NCBI GenBank assembly: GCA_946415645.1 | Contig: CAMKTJ010000009.1 | Coordinates: 17,652-81,651 of the forward strand | Reading direction: 5' to 3' | From: an uncultured Prevotellaceae bacterium | GTDB taxonomy: Bacteria; Bacteroidota; Bacteroidia; Bacteroidales; Bacteroidaceae | DNA: 64,000 bases | Part shown: in pieces, positions 53,197 to 62,186 of the stretch | How positions within the stretch are numbered: position 1 is the stretch's first letter | Layout of the letters: each line of letters opens with the position of its first letter | The notes under the pieces: model-generated | The model's input: the letters and a program-made list of their open reading frames with translations, nothing else | The model's database searches: none | Told to the model about the DNA's origin: nothing | Translations under genes and position numbers: made by a program

Positions 53197-54582
53197 TTAT
53201 TTGTTTTTAATTACTTGTGCCGTAAATGTTGCTTCAGCAACACAGTTTTCTCCAATGAAAGCATATCCTTGCATGCTTCCGATATTATGACGTAATGGCC
53301 CTAATGTGATTACTTTGAAAATCAGGGTGTCACCTGGCACAACTTTCTGTTTGAACTTAACGTTATCTATCTTGACGAAGTAGGTACTGTAGTCTTCACC
53401 GTCCTGTAGGCTGTTAATCACCAGTATGCCACCAGCCTGTGCCATAGCTTCTACAATCAGCACGCCGGGCATGACAGGTTCTGATGGGAAATGACCCTGG
53501 AAGAACGGCTCGTTGCTGGTAATGTTCTTTATGGCAACAATACTGTCGGCCTTCATCTCAATTACTTTGTCAACAAGCAACATGGGATATCTGTGTGGTA
53601 GCAGTTGGCGTATCTGCACGGTGTCCATGATAGCAGGCTTGTTGGGATCATATTTAGGGGCCTGTATTTCATGCTTGCGGATTTCCTTACGCATCATACG
53701 GGCAAACTTGTTGTTGATGGTATGTCCTGGTTTGGTAGCTATGATACGTCCTCTTATAGGTTTGCCAATTAAGGCCATGTCTCCAATAATGTCCAGCAAC
53801 TTATGTCTGGCAGGCTCGTTGTCCCATACCAGTTTCTTGTGCTGCAGGTATCCTAATTCTGCTGCGTCGTGATGCTCTGCACCTGTCAGTTGGCAGAGTT
53901 TGTCCAGATTCTCCTGGCTGGTTTGTTTCTCGTATATTACGATAGCGTTATTCAGGTCACCTCCCTTGATGAGTCCTGCTGTGAGCAGTGGCTCAATCTC
54001 CCTGACAAAGACAAATGTTCTTGCAGCTGCAATCTCCGTGGCAAAGTCATCCATATTGTCAAGGGTGGCAAACTGACTGCTAAGGAATTTTCCGTCAAAG
54101 GATATCATGCTGGTGATAGAGAATTCCTCGTCTGGAAGGAGCGTGATACAGGCACCTGTATTCTCGTCCTTGAATTCCATCTTCTTGGTAATGTAGTAGA
54201 AGTCCTTCTCGGCATCTTGCTCAACTGTTCCTACACGTAGGATTTCCTTTACGTAGGGTTCGGCGCTACCATCAAGGATGGGAAACTCTGGTCCGTCAAC
54301 TTGTATCAGCACATTGTCAACTCCTAGGGCATAAAATGCTGCCATGGCATGTTCAATGGTGCTACATTTGAAATCGCCTTTGCCCAGTACGGTTCCTCTC
54401 TTGGTGTCTACCACATTTTCTGCAACAGCGTCCAAGATGGGTTGCCCCTCCATGTCTACGCGTTGTATCTTGTACCCGTGTTTTACTGGAGCGGGTAAGA
54501 ATGTTACGGTCAGGTTCAATCCTGTGTGCAAACCTTTTCCGCTTAGCGAAAAGCTGTTATTTAATGTCTTTTGCTTCAACAT
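53197..54582 (-). CDS. lpxC-fabZ: Fused LpxC deacetylase / FabZ dehydratase
   Basis: This 461-residue protein joins two enzymes. LpxC (about 1-305) is the zinc deacetylase of lipid A synthesis, with KQKTLNNSFSLSGKGLHTG at the start, TIEHAMAAF (zinc His) and ARHKLLDIIGD (His and Asp ligands). FabZ (about 315-461) is the beta-hydroxyacyl-ACP dehydratase with the catalytic FQGHFPSEPVMPGVL and EAMAQAGG. The fusion is a known Bacteroidota feature. I use the ATG at 54582; the in-frame TTG at 54600 would overlap lpxD. It lies 7 bases past the lpxD stop and 4 before lpxA. Fusion may balance fatty-acid and lipid A flux. Confidence 0.96.
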   Translation of the reverse strand: MLKQKTLNNSFSLSGKGLHTGLNLTVTFLPAPVKHGYKIQRVDMEGQPILDAVAENVVDTKRGTVLGKGDFKCSTIEHAMAAFYALGVDNVLIQVDGPEFPILDGSAEPYVKEILRVGTVEQDAEKDFYYITKKMEFKDENTGACITLLPDEEFSITSMISFDGKFLSSQFATLDNMDDFATEIAAARTFVFVREIEPLLTAGLIKGGDLNNAIVIYEKQTSQENLDKLCQLTGAEHHDAAELGYLQHKKLVWDNEPARHKLLDIIGDMALIGKPIRGRIIATKPGHTINNKFARMMRKEIRKHEIQAPKYDPNKPAIMDTVQIRQLLPHRYPMLLVDKVIEMKADSIVAIKNITSNEPFFQGHFPSEPVMPGVLIVEAMAQAGGILVINSLQDGEDYSTYFVKIDNVKFKQKVVPGDTLIFKVITLGPLRHNIGSMQGYAFIGENCVAEATFTAQVIKNK

Positions 54583-54589
54583 GACTTTA

Positions 54590-55633
54590 TTATTCTGCAA
54601 GCTTCTCTTTCAGAGCTTTTATTTCCTTTTTCATTTCGTTCATATCCGCCCACATCTGGTACAGGTTCTTGAATAAGGCGCTTGATTTCCAGAATGTCTT
54701 AGCGTCTATAGCCGGTGTGCCCTGAACGGCAGTGCCTGGCTTCTTGATATTGTTGGGAATACCTGCCTGAGCTCCGGCCATGGTGCGGTCTGCAATGGTA
54801 GCGTGTCCGGCTATGCCGACCTGGCCACCGAACATACACCATTCGCCTACCTTGGTGCTACCGGCTATGCCGACCTGTGCCGACATGACGGTGTGACTCC
54901 CAATCTCGTCGTTGTGGGCTATCTGTACCAGATTGTCCAGTTTCACACCTTTATGTATAATGGTGGCACCCATAACAGCGCGGTCAACGCATGTGTTGGC
55001 ACCTATTTCTACATCGTCTTCTATGATGGCAATGCCTATCTGTGGAATCTTGTCGTATCCGTTTTCTGTCGGTTCGAATCCGAAGCCATCAGCTCCAATG
55101 ACACAACCGGCATGCAAGATGCAGTTATTGCCCACCTTGCAGTCGTGATATACCACGGCATTGCTGTAGATCTCTGTATTGTTGCCGACCTTGGCGTTTC
55201 TTCCGATTGTAACGTGGGGGTGGAATACACATCCGTCTCCAATCTCAACGCCCTCGGCAATGGCAACAAAGGGACCGATGTAACAGTCCTTGCCAATCTT
55301 TGCCGTTGGGTCAATGAAGGCCAGTTCGCTGATACCGGTTCGCTTGGGTTTCATGCTCTCGTAAATCTTGAGCAATTTTGCTACTGCTTCTCTGGCATTA
55401 TCAACCTTTATCAGGGTGGCCTTTATCTCATGCTTGGGCTCGAAGTTATTGTTGACAAGTACTACGCTACTTTCTGTCTCGTAGATGTAGTGCTCGTATT
55501 TATCATTGGCAAGGAAGCTGATGCATCCAGGTTTTCCTTCCTCAATCTTTGCAAAGTTATTGACTGTTGCCTTAGGGTTCCCAACAATGGTTCCGCCTAT
55601 AAGGCCAGCTATCATTTCTGCACTGAATTCCAC
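54590..55633 (-). CDS. lpxD: UDP-3-O-acylglucosamine N-acyltransferase
   Basis: This 347-residue lipid A enzyme adds the second acyl chain to the glucosamine. It has the N-terminal uridine-binding domain (about 1-100, with [16 protein letters not shown]), the hexapeptide beta-helix (from about 105, with [17 protein letters not shown]) and the catalytic His in QIAHNDEIG (about 240). A C-terminal helix ends in coiled-coil-like Lys/Glu residues. It precedes lpxC/fabZ and lpxA. A heptad tract (55655-55696) separates it from pyrF upstream. Confidence 0.96.
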   Translation of the reverse strand: MEFSAEMIAGLIGGTIVGNPKATVNNFAKIEEGKPGCISFLANDKYEHYIYETESSVVLVNNNFEPKHEIKATLIKVDNAREAVAKLLKIYESMKPKRTGISELAFIDPTAKIGKDCYIGPFVAIAEGVEIGDGCVFHPHVTIGRNAKVGNNTEIYSNAVVYHDCKVGNNCILHAGCVIGADGFGFEPTENGYDKIPQIGIAIIEDDVEIGANTCVDRAVMGATIIHKGVKLDNLVQIAHNDEIGSHTVMSAQVGIAGSTKVGEWCMFGGQVGIAGHATIADRTMAGAQAGIPNNIKKPGTAVQGTPAIDAKTFWKSSALFKNLYQMWADMNEMKKEIKALKEKLAE

Positions 55634-55654
55634 GTTTATATATTATGAATTGTT

Positions 55655-55696
55655 AACTATGAACTATGAACTATGCACTATGCACTATGAATTATG
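55655..55696. repeat. Six-unit heptad tract at the pyrF 3' end
   Basis: The units are AACTATG (three), CACTATG (two) and AATTATG, each 7 bases. The tract runs through the pyrF/lpxD gap and supplies the pyrF stop and the last residues (IHNS). This is a clear case of a tract overlapping coding sequence. Confidence 0.9.
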
Positions 55697-56509
55697 AATT
55701 AGCTTAGCCATCTGTTCCTGAACCTCTTTGGCTTTCTCAGCTGCAACGGCTGCAAAGTTCTCTGTGTTGTCGGCATAGATGATGGCACGGCTACTGTTGA
55801 CAAGCAGACCGCAATCCTCAATCATTCCGTATTTGCATACTTCCTCCAGGCTGCCGCCCTGTGCGCCGATGCCAGGAACCAACAGGAATGCCTTGGGGGT
55901 TACCTTGCGGATGTCCTTGAACATCTCACCACGTGTGGCACCTACTACGTACATCATGTTCTCGTCGTTTCCCCATTCCTGACTTTTACGAATAACCTTC
56001 TCAAACAGACGCTCTCCGTCTTTGTCCTCTGTAAGCTGGAAGTCGAAGGAACCCTTGTTACTGGTCAGTGCCAACAGGATCACCCATTTCCCGTCATAGC
56101 TTTCAAGGAAAGGTGTAACGCTGTCTTCTCCCATGTAAGGAGCAACCGTCAGGGCATCTACATCATATTCGCCAAAGAAGGTGCGGGCATACATCTTACT
56201 GGTATTGCCGATATCTCCACGCTTGGCATCAGCTACAATGAACTGGTCGGGGTAGTTCTCTTTCAGGTATTTGACTGTCTTCTCGAAGGCAATCATTCCT
56301 TTCACACCGAAGGCTTCATAGAAAGCCAAGTTGGGTTTGTATGCTACGCAGTAGGGAGCGGTAGCATCAATGATGGCCTTGTTGAAGGCAAAGATAGGGT
56401 CTTCCTCCTTCAACAAATGCTCGGGAACTTTCTTGAGGTCTGTATCCAAACCCACGCAGAGGAAACTCTGCTTCTTCTTTATATTTTCAAATAATTCTTT
56501 TCTAGTCAT
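55685..56509 (-). CDS. pyrF: Orotidine 5'-phosphate decarboxylase
   Basis: This 274-residue enzyme makes UMP from OMP. It has the [10 protein letters not shown] start, the catalytic [11 protein letters not shown] (Lys and Asp, about 95-105), and a phosphate-binding [10 protein letters not shown] (about 215). The length is that of the longer (type 2) OMP decarboxylases. Its last four residues and stop lie in the heptad tract at 55655-55696, so the native C-terminus was probably altered. It follows prfA and shares its strand. Confidence 0.96.
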   Translation of the reverse strand: MTRKELFENIKKKQSFLCVGLDTDLKKVPEHLLKEEDPIFAFNKAIIDATAPYCVAYKPNLAFYEAFGVKGMIAFEKTVKYLKENYPDQFIVADAKRGDIGNTSKMYARTFFGEYDVDALTVAPYMGEDSVTPFLESYDGKWVILLALTSNKGSFDFQLTEDKDGERLFEKVIRKSQEWGNDENMMYVVGATRGEMFKDIRKVTPKAFLLVPGIGAQGGSLEEVCKYGMIEDCGLLVNSSRAIIYADNTENFAAVAAEKAKEVQEQMAKLIHNS

Positions 56510-56513
56510 TTCT

Positions 56514-56555
56514 CTAAACTCTAAACTCTAAACTCTAAACTGTAAACTTTCAACT
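56514..56555. repeat. Six-unit heptad tract filling the prfA-pyrF gap
   Basis: CTAAACT occurs four times without error (56514-56541), followed by GTAAACT and TTCAACT. The tract occupies the whole 46-base gap, ending exactly where the prfA stop begins at 56556. Confidence 0.92.
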
Positions 56556-57668
56556 TTACAACGCTGCTTCCTTCATTCGTTCTGCGTTTTCAGCCACAAT
56601 CAGGTGGTCGATACAGTCCTGTATCTGTCCGTCCATGAAGGCATTCAGATTATATATGGTATAACCAATACGGTGGTCTGTGATACGCCCTTGGGGGTAG
56701 TTGTACGTACGTATCTTGGCAGAACGGTCACCAGTAGAAACCATGGTTTTGCGCTTAGATGCTATATCGTCCAGGTATTTCTGGTGTTCCTTATCATATA
56801 TAAATGTGCGCAGGCGCGCGAGAGCGCGTTCCTTGTTCTTGGGCTGGTCTCGGGTTTCTGTACACTCCACCAGGATTTCCTCGTCCTCGTTGGTGAAAGG
56901 GTTACGCCACATATAGCGGGCACGGACACCAGACTCCACCTTGTTTACATTCTGACCACCGGCACCACTGCTTCGGAAGGTATCCCACTTGATGGCGCCC
57001 TCGTTGATCTCTACATCAAACTCTTCTGCTTCGGGCAAGACGGCTACAGTAGCGGCACTGGTATGAACACGTCCCTGTGTCTCTGTAGCAGGAACACGCT
57101 GTACACGGTGAACACCTGATTCGTATTTTAGGATTCCATAGACGCCTTCACCTGTCACACTGAAGATGATTTCCTTGAAACCGCCTACGGCACCTTCAGA
57201 GAAACTGCTGACAGCCATCTTCCATCCCTTCAGTTCTATGTATTTGCTGTACATACGGAACAGGTCGCCGGCAAAGAGGGCTGCCTCATCACCACCTGTA
57301 CCGCCACGTATCTCCATGATGACGTTCTTGTCATCTTCGGGGTCGGCAGGGATAAGCAGCAACTTAATTTCCTCTTCCAGTGCAGGGATGCGCTTTTCGC
57401 TTTCTGCCAGTTCCTCGCGTAGCATCTCCTTGGTGTCTGCGTCCTCTTCTATGGCAAGCATCTCCTTGGCGTCCTCAATATTCTGCAAACAGCCAACGTA
57501 TTCTTTTCGGGCAGCAACAATCTTACCAAGGTCCTTGTATTCCTTGGTCAGCTTCACGTATCGCTTTTGGTCGGCAATAACAGAGGGGTCTGTGATGAGG
57601 GTGCTCACTTCCTCGTATCGTGAAACCAATCCTTCCAGTCTGTCTAATAGGTTATTGTTTTCTGCCAT
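56556..57668 (-). CDS. prfA: Peptide chain release factor 1
   Basis: This 370-residue factor ends translation at UAA and UAG. It has the N-terminal coiled-coil helices, the codon-recognition region and the peptidyl-tRNA hydrolysis motif SGAGGQNVN (about 245). The RF1 tripeptide region reads as PATETQGRVHTSAATVA nearby (HTSAATVAVLPE). The gene follows a small membrane protein gene by 28 bases on the same strand. Confidence 0.97.
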   Translation of the reverse strand: MAENNNLLDRLEGLVSRYEEVSTLITDPSVIADQKRYVKLTKEYKDLGKIVAARKEYVGCLQNIEDAKEMLAIEEDADTKEMLREELAESEKRIPALEEEIKLLLIPADPEDDKNVIMEIRGGTGGDEAALFAGDLFRMYSKYIELKGWKMAVSSFSEGAVGGFKEIIFSVTGEGVYGILKYESGVHRVQRVPATETQGRVHTSAATVAVLPEAEEFDVEINEGAIKWDTFRSSGAGGQNVNKVESGVRARYMWRNPFTNEDEEILVECTETRDQPKNKERALARLRTFIYDKEHQKYLDDIASKRKTMVSTGDRSAKIRTYNYPQGRITDHRIGYTIYNLNAFMDGQIQDCIDHLIVAENAERMKEAAL

Positions 57669-57696
57669 ATTTAACTTTGAATAATATCATGTTATG

Positions 57697-57915
57697 TTAT
57701 TCCTGAGGGTTCCTTTTTCTTATCTCCTTCATTATGATATGGTAAACTATACCCCAGCCAACAATTCCAACAATACCCATGAGGGCAGCGATATAATCTT
57801 TGTCGTTAAAAATTGAAAGGGTTGTGAAACTTGTTAATATTACAATGCAGAGCATAACACTCGAATGCTTCACCCAATCCTTGGTAGTATAGTTTGTAAT
57901 CTTAATGTCCTTCAT
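57697..57915 (-). CDS. Small membrane protein, function unknown
   Basis: This 72-residue protein has two likely membrane segments (about 20-34 and 43-61) separated by NDKDYIAA, and a basic tail (MKEIRKRNPQE). It starts 6 bases after the purM stop and is followed by prfA on the same strand, so it is likely translated from the purM message. I recognise no family. Its charge pattern places both ends in the cytoplasm. Confidence 0.65.
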   Translation of the reverse strand: MKDIKITNYTTKDWVKHSSVMLCIVILTSFTTLSIFNDKDYIAALMGIVGIVGWGIVYHIIMKEIRKRNPQE

Positions 57916-57921
57916 CTTGTC

Positions 57922-59088
57922 TTAATACTCGAACTCTCCGAATTCACTCTTGATGAGAAGGCTCTTCTTGCCTTCTTCAATGTGACCGATGATCTGAGCG
58001 TCGATATTGAAACTCTTGCTGATTTCAATTACCTTCTCAGCATCCTCGGGGGCAAGGTAAACCTCCAGGCGGTGACCCATGTTGAATACCTTGTAGGCTT
58101 CTGCATAGTCGGTACCGCTCTCCTTGATGATGGCCTTGAAGAGAGGAGGCACGGGGAACATGTTGTCCTTGATAACCCTGCAGTTGTCACCCACAAAGTG
58201 CAGTACCTTTGTCTGGGCGCCACCTGTGCAGTGTACCATACCATGAATCTTGGGACGGAGCTCATCCAACAGCTTCTTTACTACGGGAGCATAGGTGCGG
58301 GTGGGGGAGAGAACCAACTTGCCGGCATTGATGGGCGAGTCTTCTACCTCGTCTGTCAGTTTATAGGAACCGCTATATACCAGTTCCTCTGGTACTGCCT
58401 TGTCGTAGCTCTCTGGGTATTTCTCTGCCAGGTATTTGCTGAATACATCATGACGGGCGCTGGTCAGACCGTTGCTGCCCATACCGCCATTGTATTCCTT
58501 CTCGTAGGTAGCCTGACCGCAAGAAGAGAGACCAACGATAACATCACCGGGACGGATGTTGGCATTGTCAATCACATCGCTGCGCTTCATACGGCAGGTA
58601 ACGGTACTGTCTACAATGATGGTGCGAACCAAGTCGCCTACGTCTGCTGTCTCGCCACCAGTAGCATAGATGCCGATTCCCATATCGCGCATCTGCTGGA
58701 GCAGCTCGTCTGTTCCGTTGATGATGGCCGAGATGACTTCTCCGGGGATAAGCATCTTGTTGCGACCGATGGTACTGCTTACCAGAATATTGTCTACAGC
58801 GCCTACGCACAGCAGGTCGTCAGTATTCATAATCAGGGCATCCTGTGCAATACCTTTCCATACGCTCAGGTCACCGGTCTCTTTCCAGTACATATAGGCC
58901 AGGCTGGACTTTGTTCCGGCACCGTCGGCATGCATGATATTGCAATATTCGGGGTCGCCTCCTAATATGTCGGGAATGATCTTACAGAAAGCTTGAGGGA
59001 AAATACCTTTGTCGATGTTCTTGATAGCGTTGTGAACATCTTCCTTGGCAGCGCTAACGCCGCGCATCATGTATCGTTGATTGCTCAT
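57922..59088 (-). CDS. purM: Phosphoribosylformylglycinamidine cyclo-ligase-like (AIR synthase) protein
   Basis: This 388-residue enzyme closes the imidazole ring of AIR in purine synthesis, using ATP. It is a PurM-type protein with a GTKSSLAYMYW segment, TDDLLCVGAVDNILVSSTIGRN and the ATP-binding GIGIYATGGETADVGDLV. The ATG at 59088 is preferred; a TTG at 59115 would lie in the promoter -7 box. The C-terminal part keeps MVHCTGGAQTKVLHFVG. It heads a long minus-strand run reaching down to 48563. Purine genes here are split, with purC at 62932. Confidence 0.9.
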   Translation of the reverse strand: MSNQRYMMRGVSAAKEDVHNAIKNIDKGIFPQAFCKIIPDILGGDPEYCNIMHADGAGTKSSLAYMYWKETGDLSVWKGIAQDALIMNTDDLLCVGAVDNILVSSTIGRNKMLIPGEVISAIINGTDELLQQMRDMGIGIYATGGETADVGDLVRTIIVDSTVTCRMKRSDVIDNANIRPGDVIVGLSSCGQATYEKEYNGGMGSNGLTSARHDVFSKYLAEKYPESYDKAVPEELVYSGSYKLTDEVEDSPINAGKLVLSPTRTYAPVVKKLLDELRPKIHGMVHCTGGAQTKVLHFVGDNCRVIKDNMFPVPPLFKAIIKESGTDYAEAYKVFNMGHRLEVYLAPEDAEKVIEISKSFNIDAQIIGHIEEGKKSLLIKSEFGEFEY

Positions 59089-59112
59089 TATAATTTGTTT
59101 GTAATTGCCGTG

Positions 59113-59144
59113 CAAAGATAATACAATTATCTTATATAAGCAAA
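59113..59144 (-). promoter_or_regulatory. Promoter of purM, with overlapping palindrome
   Basis: TTTG (59141-59144) precedes TATCTTTG (59113-59120) by 20 bases on the minus strand. A perfect palindrome AAGATAAT-ACA-ATTATCTT (59115-59133) covers most of the -7 box and the spacer next to it, suggesting an operator. The ATG follows at 59088. Confidence 0.7.
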
Positions 59145-59215
59145 TTCCCTCTGCTTGTACATGTGATAATTATTGTTTTTTAGAATGTTGACGTGCAAAT
59201 CCTCTTGGCGGGAGA

Positions 59216-59246
59216 TTGGATAATAAGCAAAATGTCCTTATCTTTG
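59216..59246 (+). promoter_or_regulatory. Promoter of the lone TonB-dependent receptor
   Basis: ATTG (TTG at 59216-59218) lies 20 bases before TATCTTTG (59239-59246). The ATG is 25 bases further. The promoter is divergent from that of purM. Confidence 0.7.
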
Positions 59247-59270
59247 CATCCGCAAATCCATTTGTAGATA

Positions 59271-61271
59271 ATGAGAATCATCTTTATTATAGTAGCGCTG
59301 TTTTTCGCACAGAACGTTATACGGGCCGAGGATGAAACCACTTTGCGTGAACAGGGCTTGTCAAGTGTAAGTCTTACTGCCAAGGATATCCGCGAACGTG
59401 GTTTGTACGACATTAGCGACCTGTCCCAGGTAGTTCCTGGTCTGTTCATTCCCTCTTATGGCAGTGCACAGTCAACGGCTATCTATCTGAGAGGTGTAGG
59501 TAGTCGAACCAATACTCCGGCTGTGGGTCTTTATGTGGATGAAGTGCCTTGGTTGCAGAATAGCTCCTTCAGTACGAGGATCGGAGAGGTTGAACGCATA
59601 GAGGTGCTACGAGGTCCTCAGAGCACGCTGTTCGGTACGAATGCTATGGGCGGACTTATCCGAGTCATAACCAAGAATCCTATTGATTATCAGGGTACTT
59701 TCATCGAACGCTCTATGGCCAATCATGGCTGTCATTATACGGGTATTTCTCACTATCAGCGTTTTTCTGAAAAGTTAGGTTTCACAGCAGGTGTAGCCTA
59801 TCGGTCAGGAGGTCGGTTCTTCAAAAACAACTATACCGGAGTAAAGGTCGATGCGGACCGTTCTCTGCGTGCTCATACAAGGTTGTTATACCAACCATCC
59901 GCAGCAGACAAAATAGATTTCCTTGCCAATTACGAACTGTGTACGCAGGATGTCTTTCCGTATTATCTGGAGAGTGTTTCGGATGATGATCCTTTCAAGG
60001 ATCAACTGACTCAGGATATAGGTAAGATTAGCAGTAACGATGACAATCTGTACCTGCGTCACTTGCTGAATGTGGGATTGAAGGCAGAACATAACTGGCC
60101 TAAGGTAACGTTGAGCAATGTTCTTGCTTTCCAACTGCTTAATGATGACCTGAACATGGATCAGGACTTCACGCATCTTAGCCTTGGCACGTTCCAGCAA
60201 CAGCAACATAGCCGTACCCTTAGCGAGGAGATTATTCTGAAGAGCCGACCTGGTGTCTGGCGACATTGGGAGTGGGTTACGGGTGCCAGTCTCAATGGCC
60301 AGTGGTTGCATACAGGGATTAATGATACGGAACAATTTGACACACCGACAAAGAGTGCGGCCCTGTATCATCAGAGTACATTGCGCGATATCTTCAATGC
60401 TAAGGGACTGGACTTTACCATGGGACTACGGTTAGCCTATGAGCATGTTGGTTGTTCTTACACCAACCAGTCGGATGCACAATTGGGTGACGGCTGGTGG
60501 CAGTTGATGCCTCGTACCTCCTTACAGTATTCTTTCTCTAAGGGAAATGTGTACGGAACGGTATCACGTGGATACAGGAGTGGAGGTTATGACTGTCTTG
60601 TGAATAATGGCGCTCCCCAACTATACCGACCCGAATATGCATGGAATTATGAGTTGGGTACACATCTTAATCTCCTTCGGGATAAGCTGTTCCTTGATGC
60701 TTCTGTTTTCTTGACAAATGTTACTGATCAACAGATTGTTCAAATGGCCCCCTCAGTATTGGAACTTACGACTAAGAATGCCGGAAAAAGTCGTTCCTTG
60801 GGTGGCGAGCTCTCTCTCCGCTCAAAGCTTACGGATCGTTTGCAGGCCCATGCTACTTATGGATATACTCATGCCACATTTACGGATTATAAGTTCTCTG
60901 CAGATGTTTCGTACAAGGATAACTATGTTCCTTTTGTTCCCCAACATAGTTTTGATTTGGGGGCTAATTATGGATTGCCTCTTCCCAAGATTTTAGGGCG
61001 TCAGCTTTTAGATGGAATGAATATTATTGCTAACTGGCATGGGCTGGGGCGCTTCTACTGGACGGAGGATAATCTTTCCAGTGAACCTTTCTATAATGCC
61101 CTTGATGCCAAACTGTCTTTTTATCGCAAACATCTTGAGTTTGCCGTATGGGCCAATAACATCTTTGATAACCGTTGCAGGACAATCTATTTCCTACAGA
61201 TGGGTAGAGGATATTCGCAACGGAACAAGCCCTTCCAGTGTGGATTTGAAGTCGAACTACACTTTAATTGA
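59271..61271 (+). CDS. TonB-dependent receptor, substrate unknown
   Basis: This 666-residue outer-membrane receptor has a signal peptide (about 1-19) and begins the plug almost at once with LSSVSLTAKDIRERGLYDISDL. The plug includes STAIYLRGVGSRTNTPAVGLYVDEVPW (STAIYLRGVGS and VGLYVDEVPW) and RIEVLRGPQSTLFGTNAMGG, and a barrel follows to a terminal aromatic region (FEVELHFN). It lacks the CarboxypepD_reg domain of SusC. There is no partner transport gene or regulator next to it. The gene is monocistronic; its 3' end is 6 bases from the aroE stop. Siderophore-like or vitamin ligands are guesses. Confidence 0.9.
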   Translation: MRIIFIIVALFFAQNVIRAEDETTLREQGLSSVSLTAKDIRERGLYDISDLSQVVPGLFIPSYGSAQSTAIYLRGVGSRTNTPAVGLYVDEVPWLQNSSFSTRIGEVERIEVLRGPQSTLFGTNAMGGLIRVITKNPIDYQGTFIERSMANHGCHYTGISHYQRFSEKLGFTAGVAYRSGGRFFKNNYTGVKVDADRSLRAHTRLLYQPSAADKIDFLANYELCTQDVFPYYLESVSDDDPFKDQLTQDIGKISSNDDNLYLRHLLNVGLKAEHNWPKVTLSNVLAFQLLNDDLNMDQDFTHLSLGTFQQQQHSRTLSEEIILKSRPGVWRHWEWVTGASLNGQWLHTGINDTEQFDTPTKSAALYHQSTLRDIFNAKGLDFTMGLRLAYEHVGCSYTNQSDAQLGDGWWQLMPRTSLQYSFSKGNVYGTVSRGYRSGGYDCLVNNGAPQLYRPEYAWNYELGTHLNLLRDKLFLDASVFLTNVTDQQIVQMAPSVLELTTKNAGKSRSLGGELSLRSKLTDRLQAHATYGYTHATFTDYKFSADVSYKDNYVPFVPQHSFDLGANYGLPLPKILGRQLLDGMNIIANWHGLGRFYWTEDNLSSEPFYNALDAKLSFYRKHLEFAVWANNIFDNRCRTIYFLQMGRGYSQRNKPFQCGFEVELHFN

Positions 61272-61277
61272 GAATAC

Positions 61278-62006
61278 TTATTCGTTCCAGAATTCCCAGC
61301 TGGCAATAGCTTGCAGGTGCAGCATCTCCAAGCCATTCTTGCCCCTTGCCCCTTGCTCCCTGCCCCTCTTAAGGAACAAAGTGTCCTCAGGATTATATAC
61401 CAGATCATAAAGCAGATTGTCTGCTGTCAGGAATTCATAAGGAATGGCTGGGCACTCGTCAACCTTGGGGAACATGCCAACGGGACTGCAGTTGACAATC
61501 ACCTCGTATTCCTTGAGGGTTTCTGCTGTAATATCGTTGTAGGTAATCATACCCTCACGTGGGGTACGACTGACATATTTCCATTCCAGTCCCAGGCGGG
61601 TGAGTCCTACGCGTATGGCTCGGCTGGCACCACCGGTTCCTAAAATCAATGCTTTTTTGTGATGAGGCTTTAGCAAGGGCTGAATGCTTCTGGTAAAGCC
61701 TATGATGTCGCTGTTGAATCCTTTCAGGTGTCCGTTCCTGATCTGCACAACGTTGACGGCACCAATCTCTCTAGCCTCGTCGCTCAGTTCGTCCAGAAAA
61801 GGAATGACCTCGGTCTTATAGGGGAGTGTTACATTGATGCCTCTTAGTTCAGGGTTCTCTTTCAGTACATCCGTCAGTTTTCCTATCTCAGGAATCTGAA
61901 AGTTGAGATACTGGGCATCTATGCCTTCCTTGGCAAATTTCTCAGTAAAAAATCCTTTACTGAAACTGTGCCCCAAAGGGTTTCCTATAATTCCGTATTT
62001 ATCCAT
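61278..62006 (-). CDS. aroE: Shikimate dehydrogenase
   Basis: This 242-residue enzyme reduces 3-dehydroshikimate to shikimate with NADPH. It has GNPLGHSFSKGFF (substrate-binding Ser), NVTLPYKTEV (catalytic Lys), NSDIIGFTRS, the Rossmann LGTGGASRAIR and NCSPVGMFP. The last part reads FLKRGREQGARGKNGLEMLHLQA, where the family expects a similar helix with GA.x.NGL.ML..QA. The GREQGARGK codons coincide with a heptad tract at 61342-61369, so residues there may be modified by repeat sequence. It is convergent with the receptor gene. Confidence 0.95.
   Translation of the reverse strand: MDKYGIIGNPLGHSFSKGFFTEKFAKEGIDAQYLNFQIPEIGKLTDVLKENPELRGINVTLPYKTEVIPFLDELSDEAREIGAVNVVQIRNGHLKGFNSDIIGFTRSIQPLLKPHHKKALILGTGGASRAIRVGLTRLGLEWKYVSRTPREGMITYNDITAETLKEYEVIVNCSPVGMFPKVDECPAIPYEFLTADNLLYDLVYNPEDTLFLKRGREQGARGKNGLEMLHLQAIASWEFWNE
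61342..61369. repeat. Heptad tract inside the aroE 3' coding end
   Basis: The units are CCCCTTG, CCCCTTG, CTCCCTG and CCCCTCT. The same TTGCCCC/TTGCTCC sequence occurs inverted at 62048-62075, upstream of the aroE start. Confidence 0.75.
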
Positions 62007-62020
62007 TTCTTCTTAAGCGG

Positions 62021-62038
62021 TTAGCGGTTAGTGGTTAG
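62021..62038. repeat. Heptad tract of GGTTAG type
   Basis: GGTTAGC, GGTTAGT and GGTTAG follow one another with a 7-base period, 15 bases upstream of the aroE ATG at 62006. It is a third, unrelated heptad sequence in the same gap. Confidence 0.65.
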
Positions 62039-62047
62039 AGTAATATA

Positions 62048-62075
62048 GGAGCAAGGGGCAAGGAGCAAGGGGCAA
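62048..62075. repeat. Heptad tract alternating GGAGCAA and GGGGCAA
   Basis: Four exact 7-base units alternate GGAGCAA, GGGGCAA, GGAGCAA, GGGGCAA. The reverse complement gives TTGCTCC and TTGCCCC, the units found inside aroE at 61342-61369. Confidence 0.9.
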
Positions 62076-62085
62076 GAGAATTGTT

Positions 62086-62147
62086 CTACTTTCAACTTTC
62101 TACTCTCAACTCTTTGAACTGACTCTAAACTCTAAACTCTCAACTCT
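62086..62147. repeat. Long heptad tract, CAACTCT/AAACTCT type
   Basis: Nine 7-base units (CTACTTT, CAACTTT, CTACTCT, CAACTCT, TTGAACT, then AAACTCT twice and CAACTCT) run through the aroE-menG gap with one 6-base slip. Units are close to those at 56514-56555. Confidence 0.8.
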
Positions 62148-62186
62148 ACACTAATTAATGGTCAATGTTCAATTAATAAGATTCTT

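Noticed and set aside
54803..55648. 281-residue open frame on the + strand
   Set aside because: It is the antisense of lpxD hexapeptide repeats.
57865..58965. 366-residue open frame on the + strand
   Set aside because: It is the antisense of purM, whose protein is clearly recognisable; the antisense product resembles no family.
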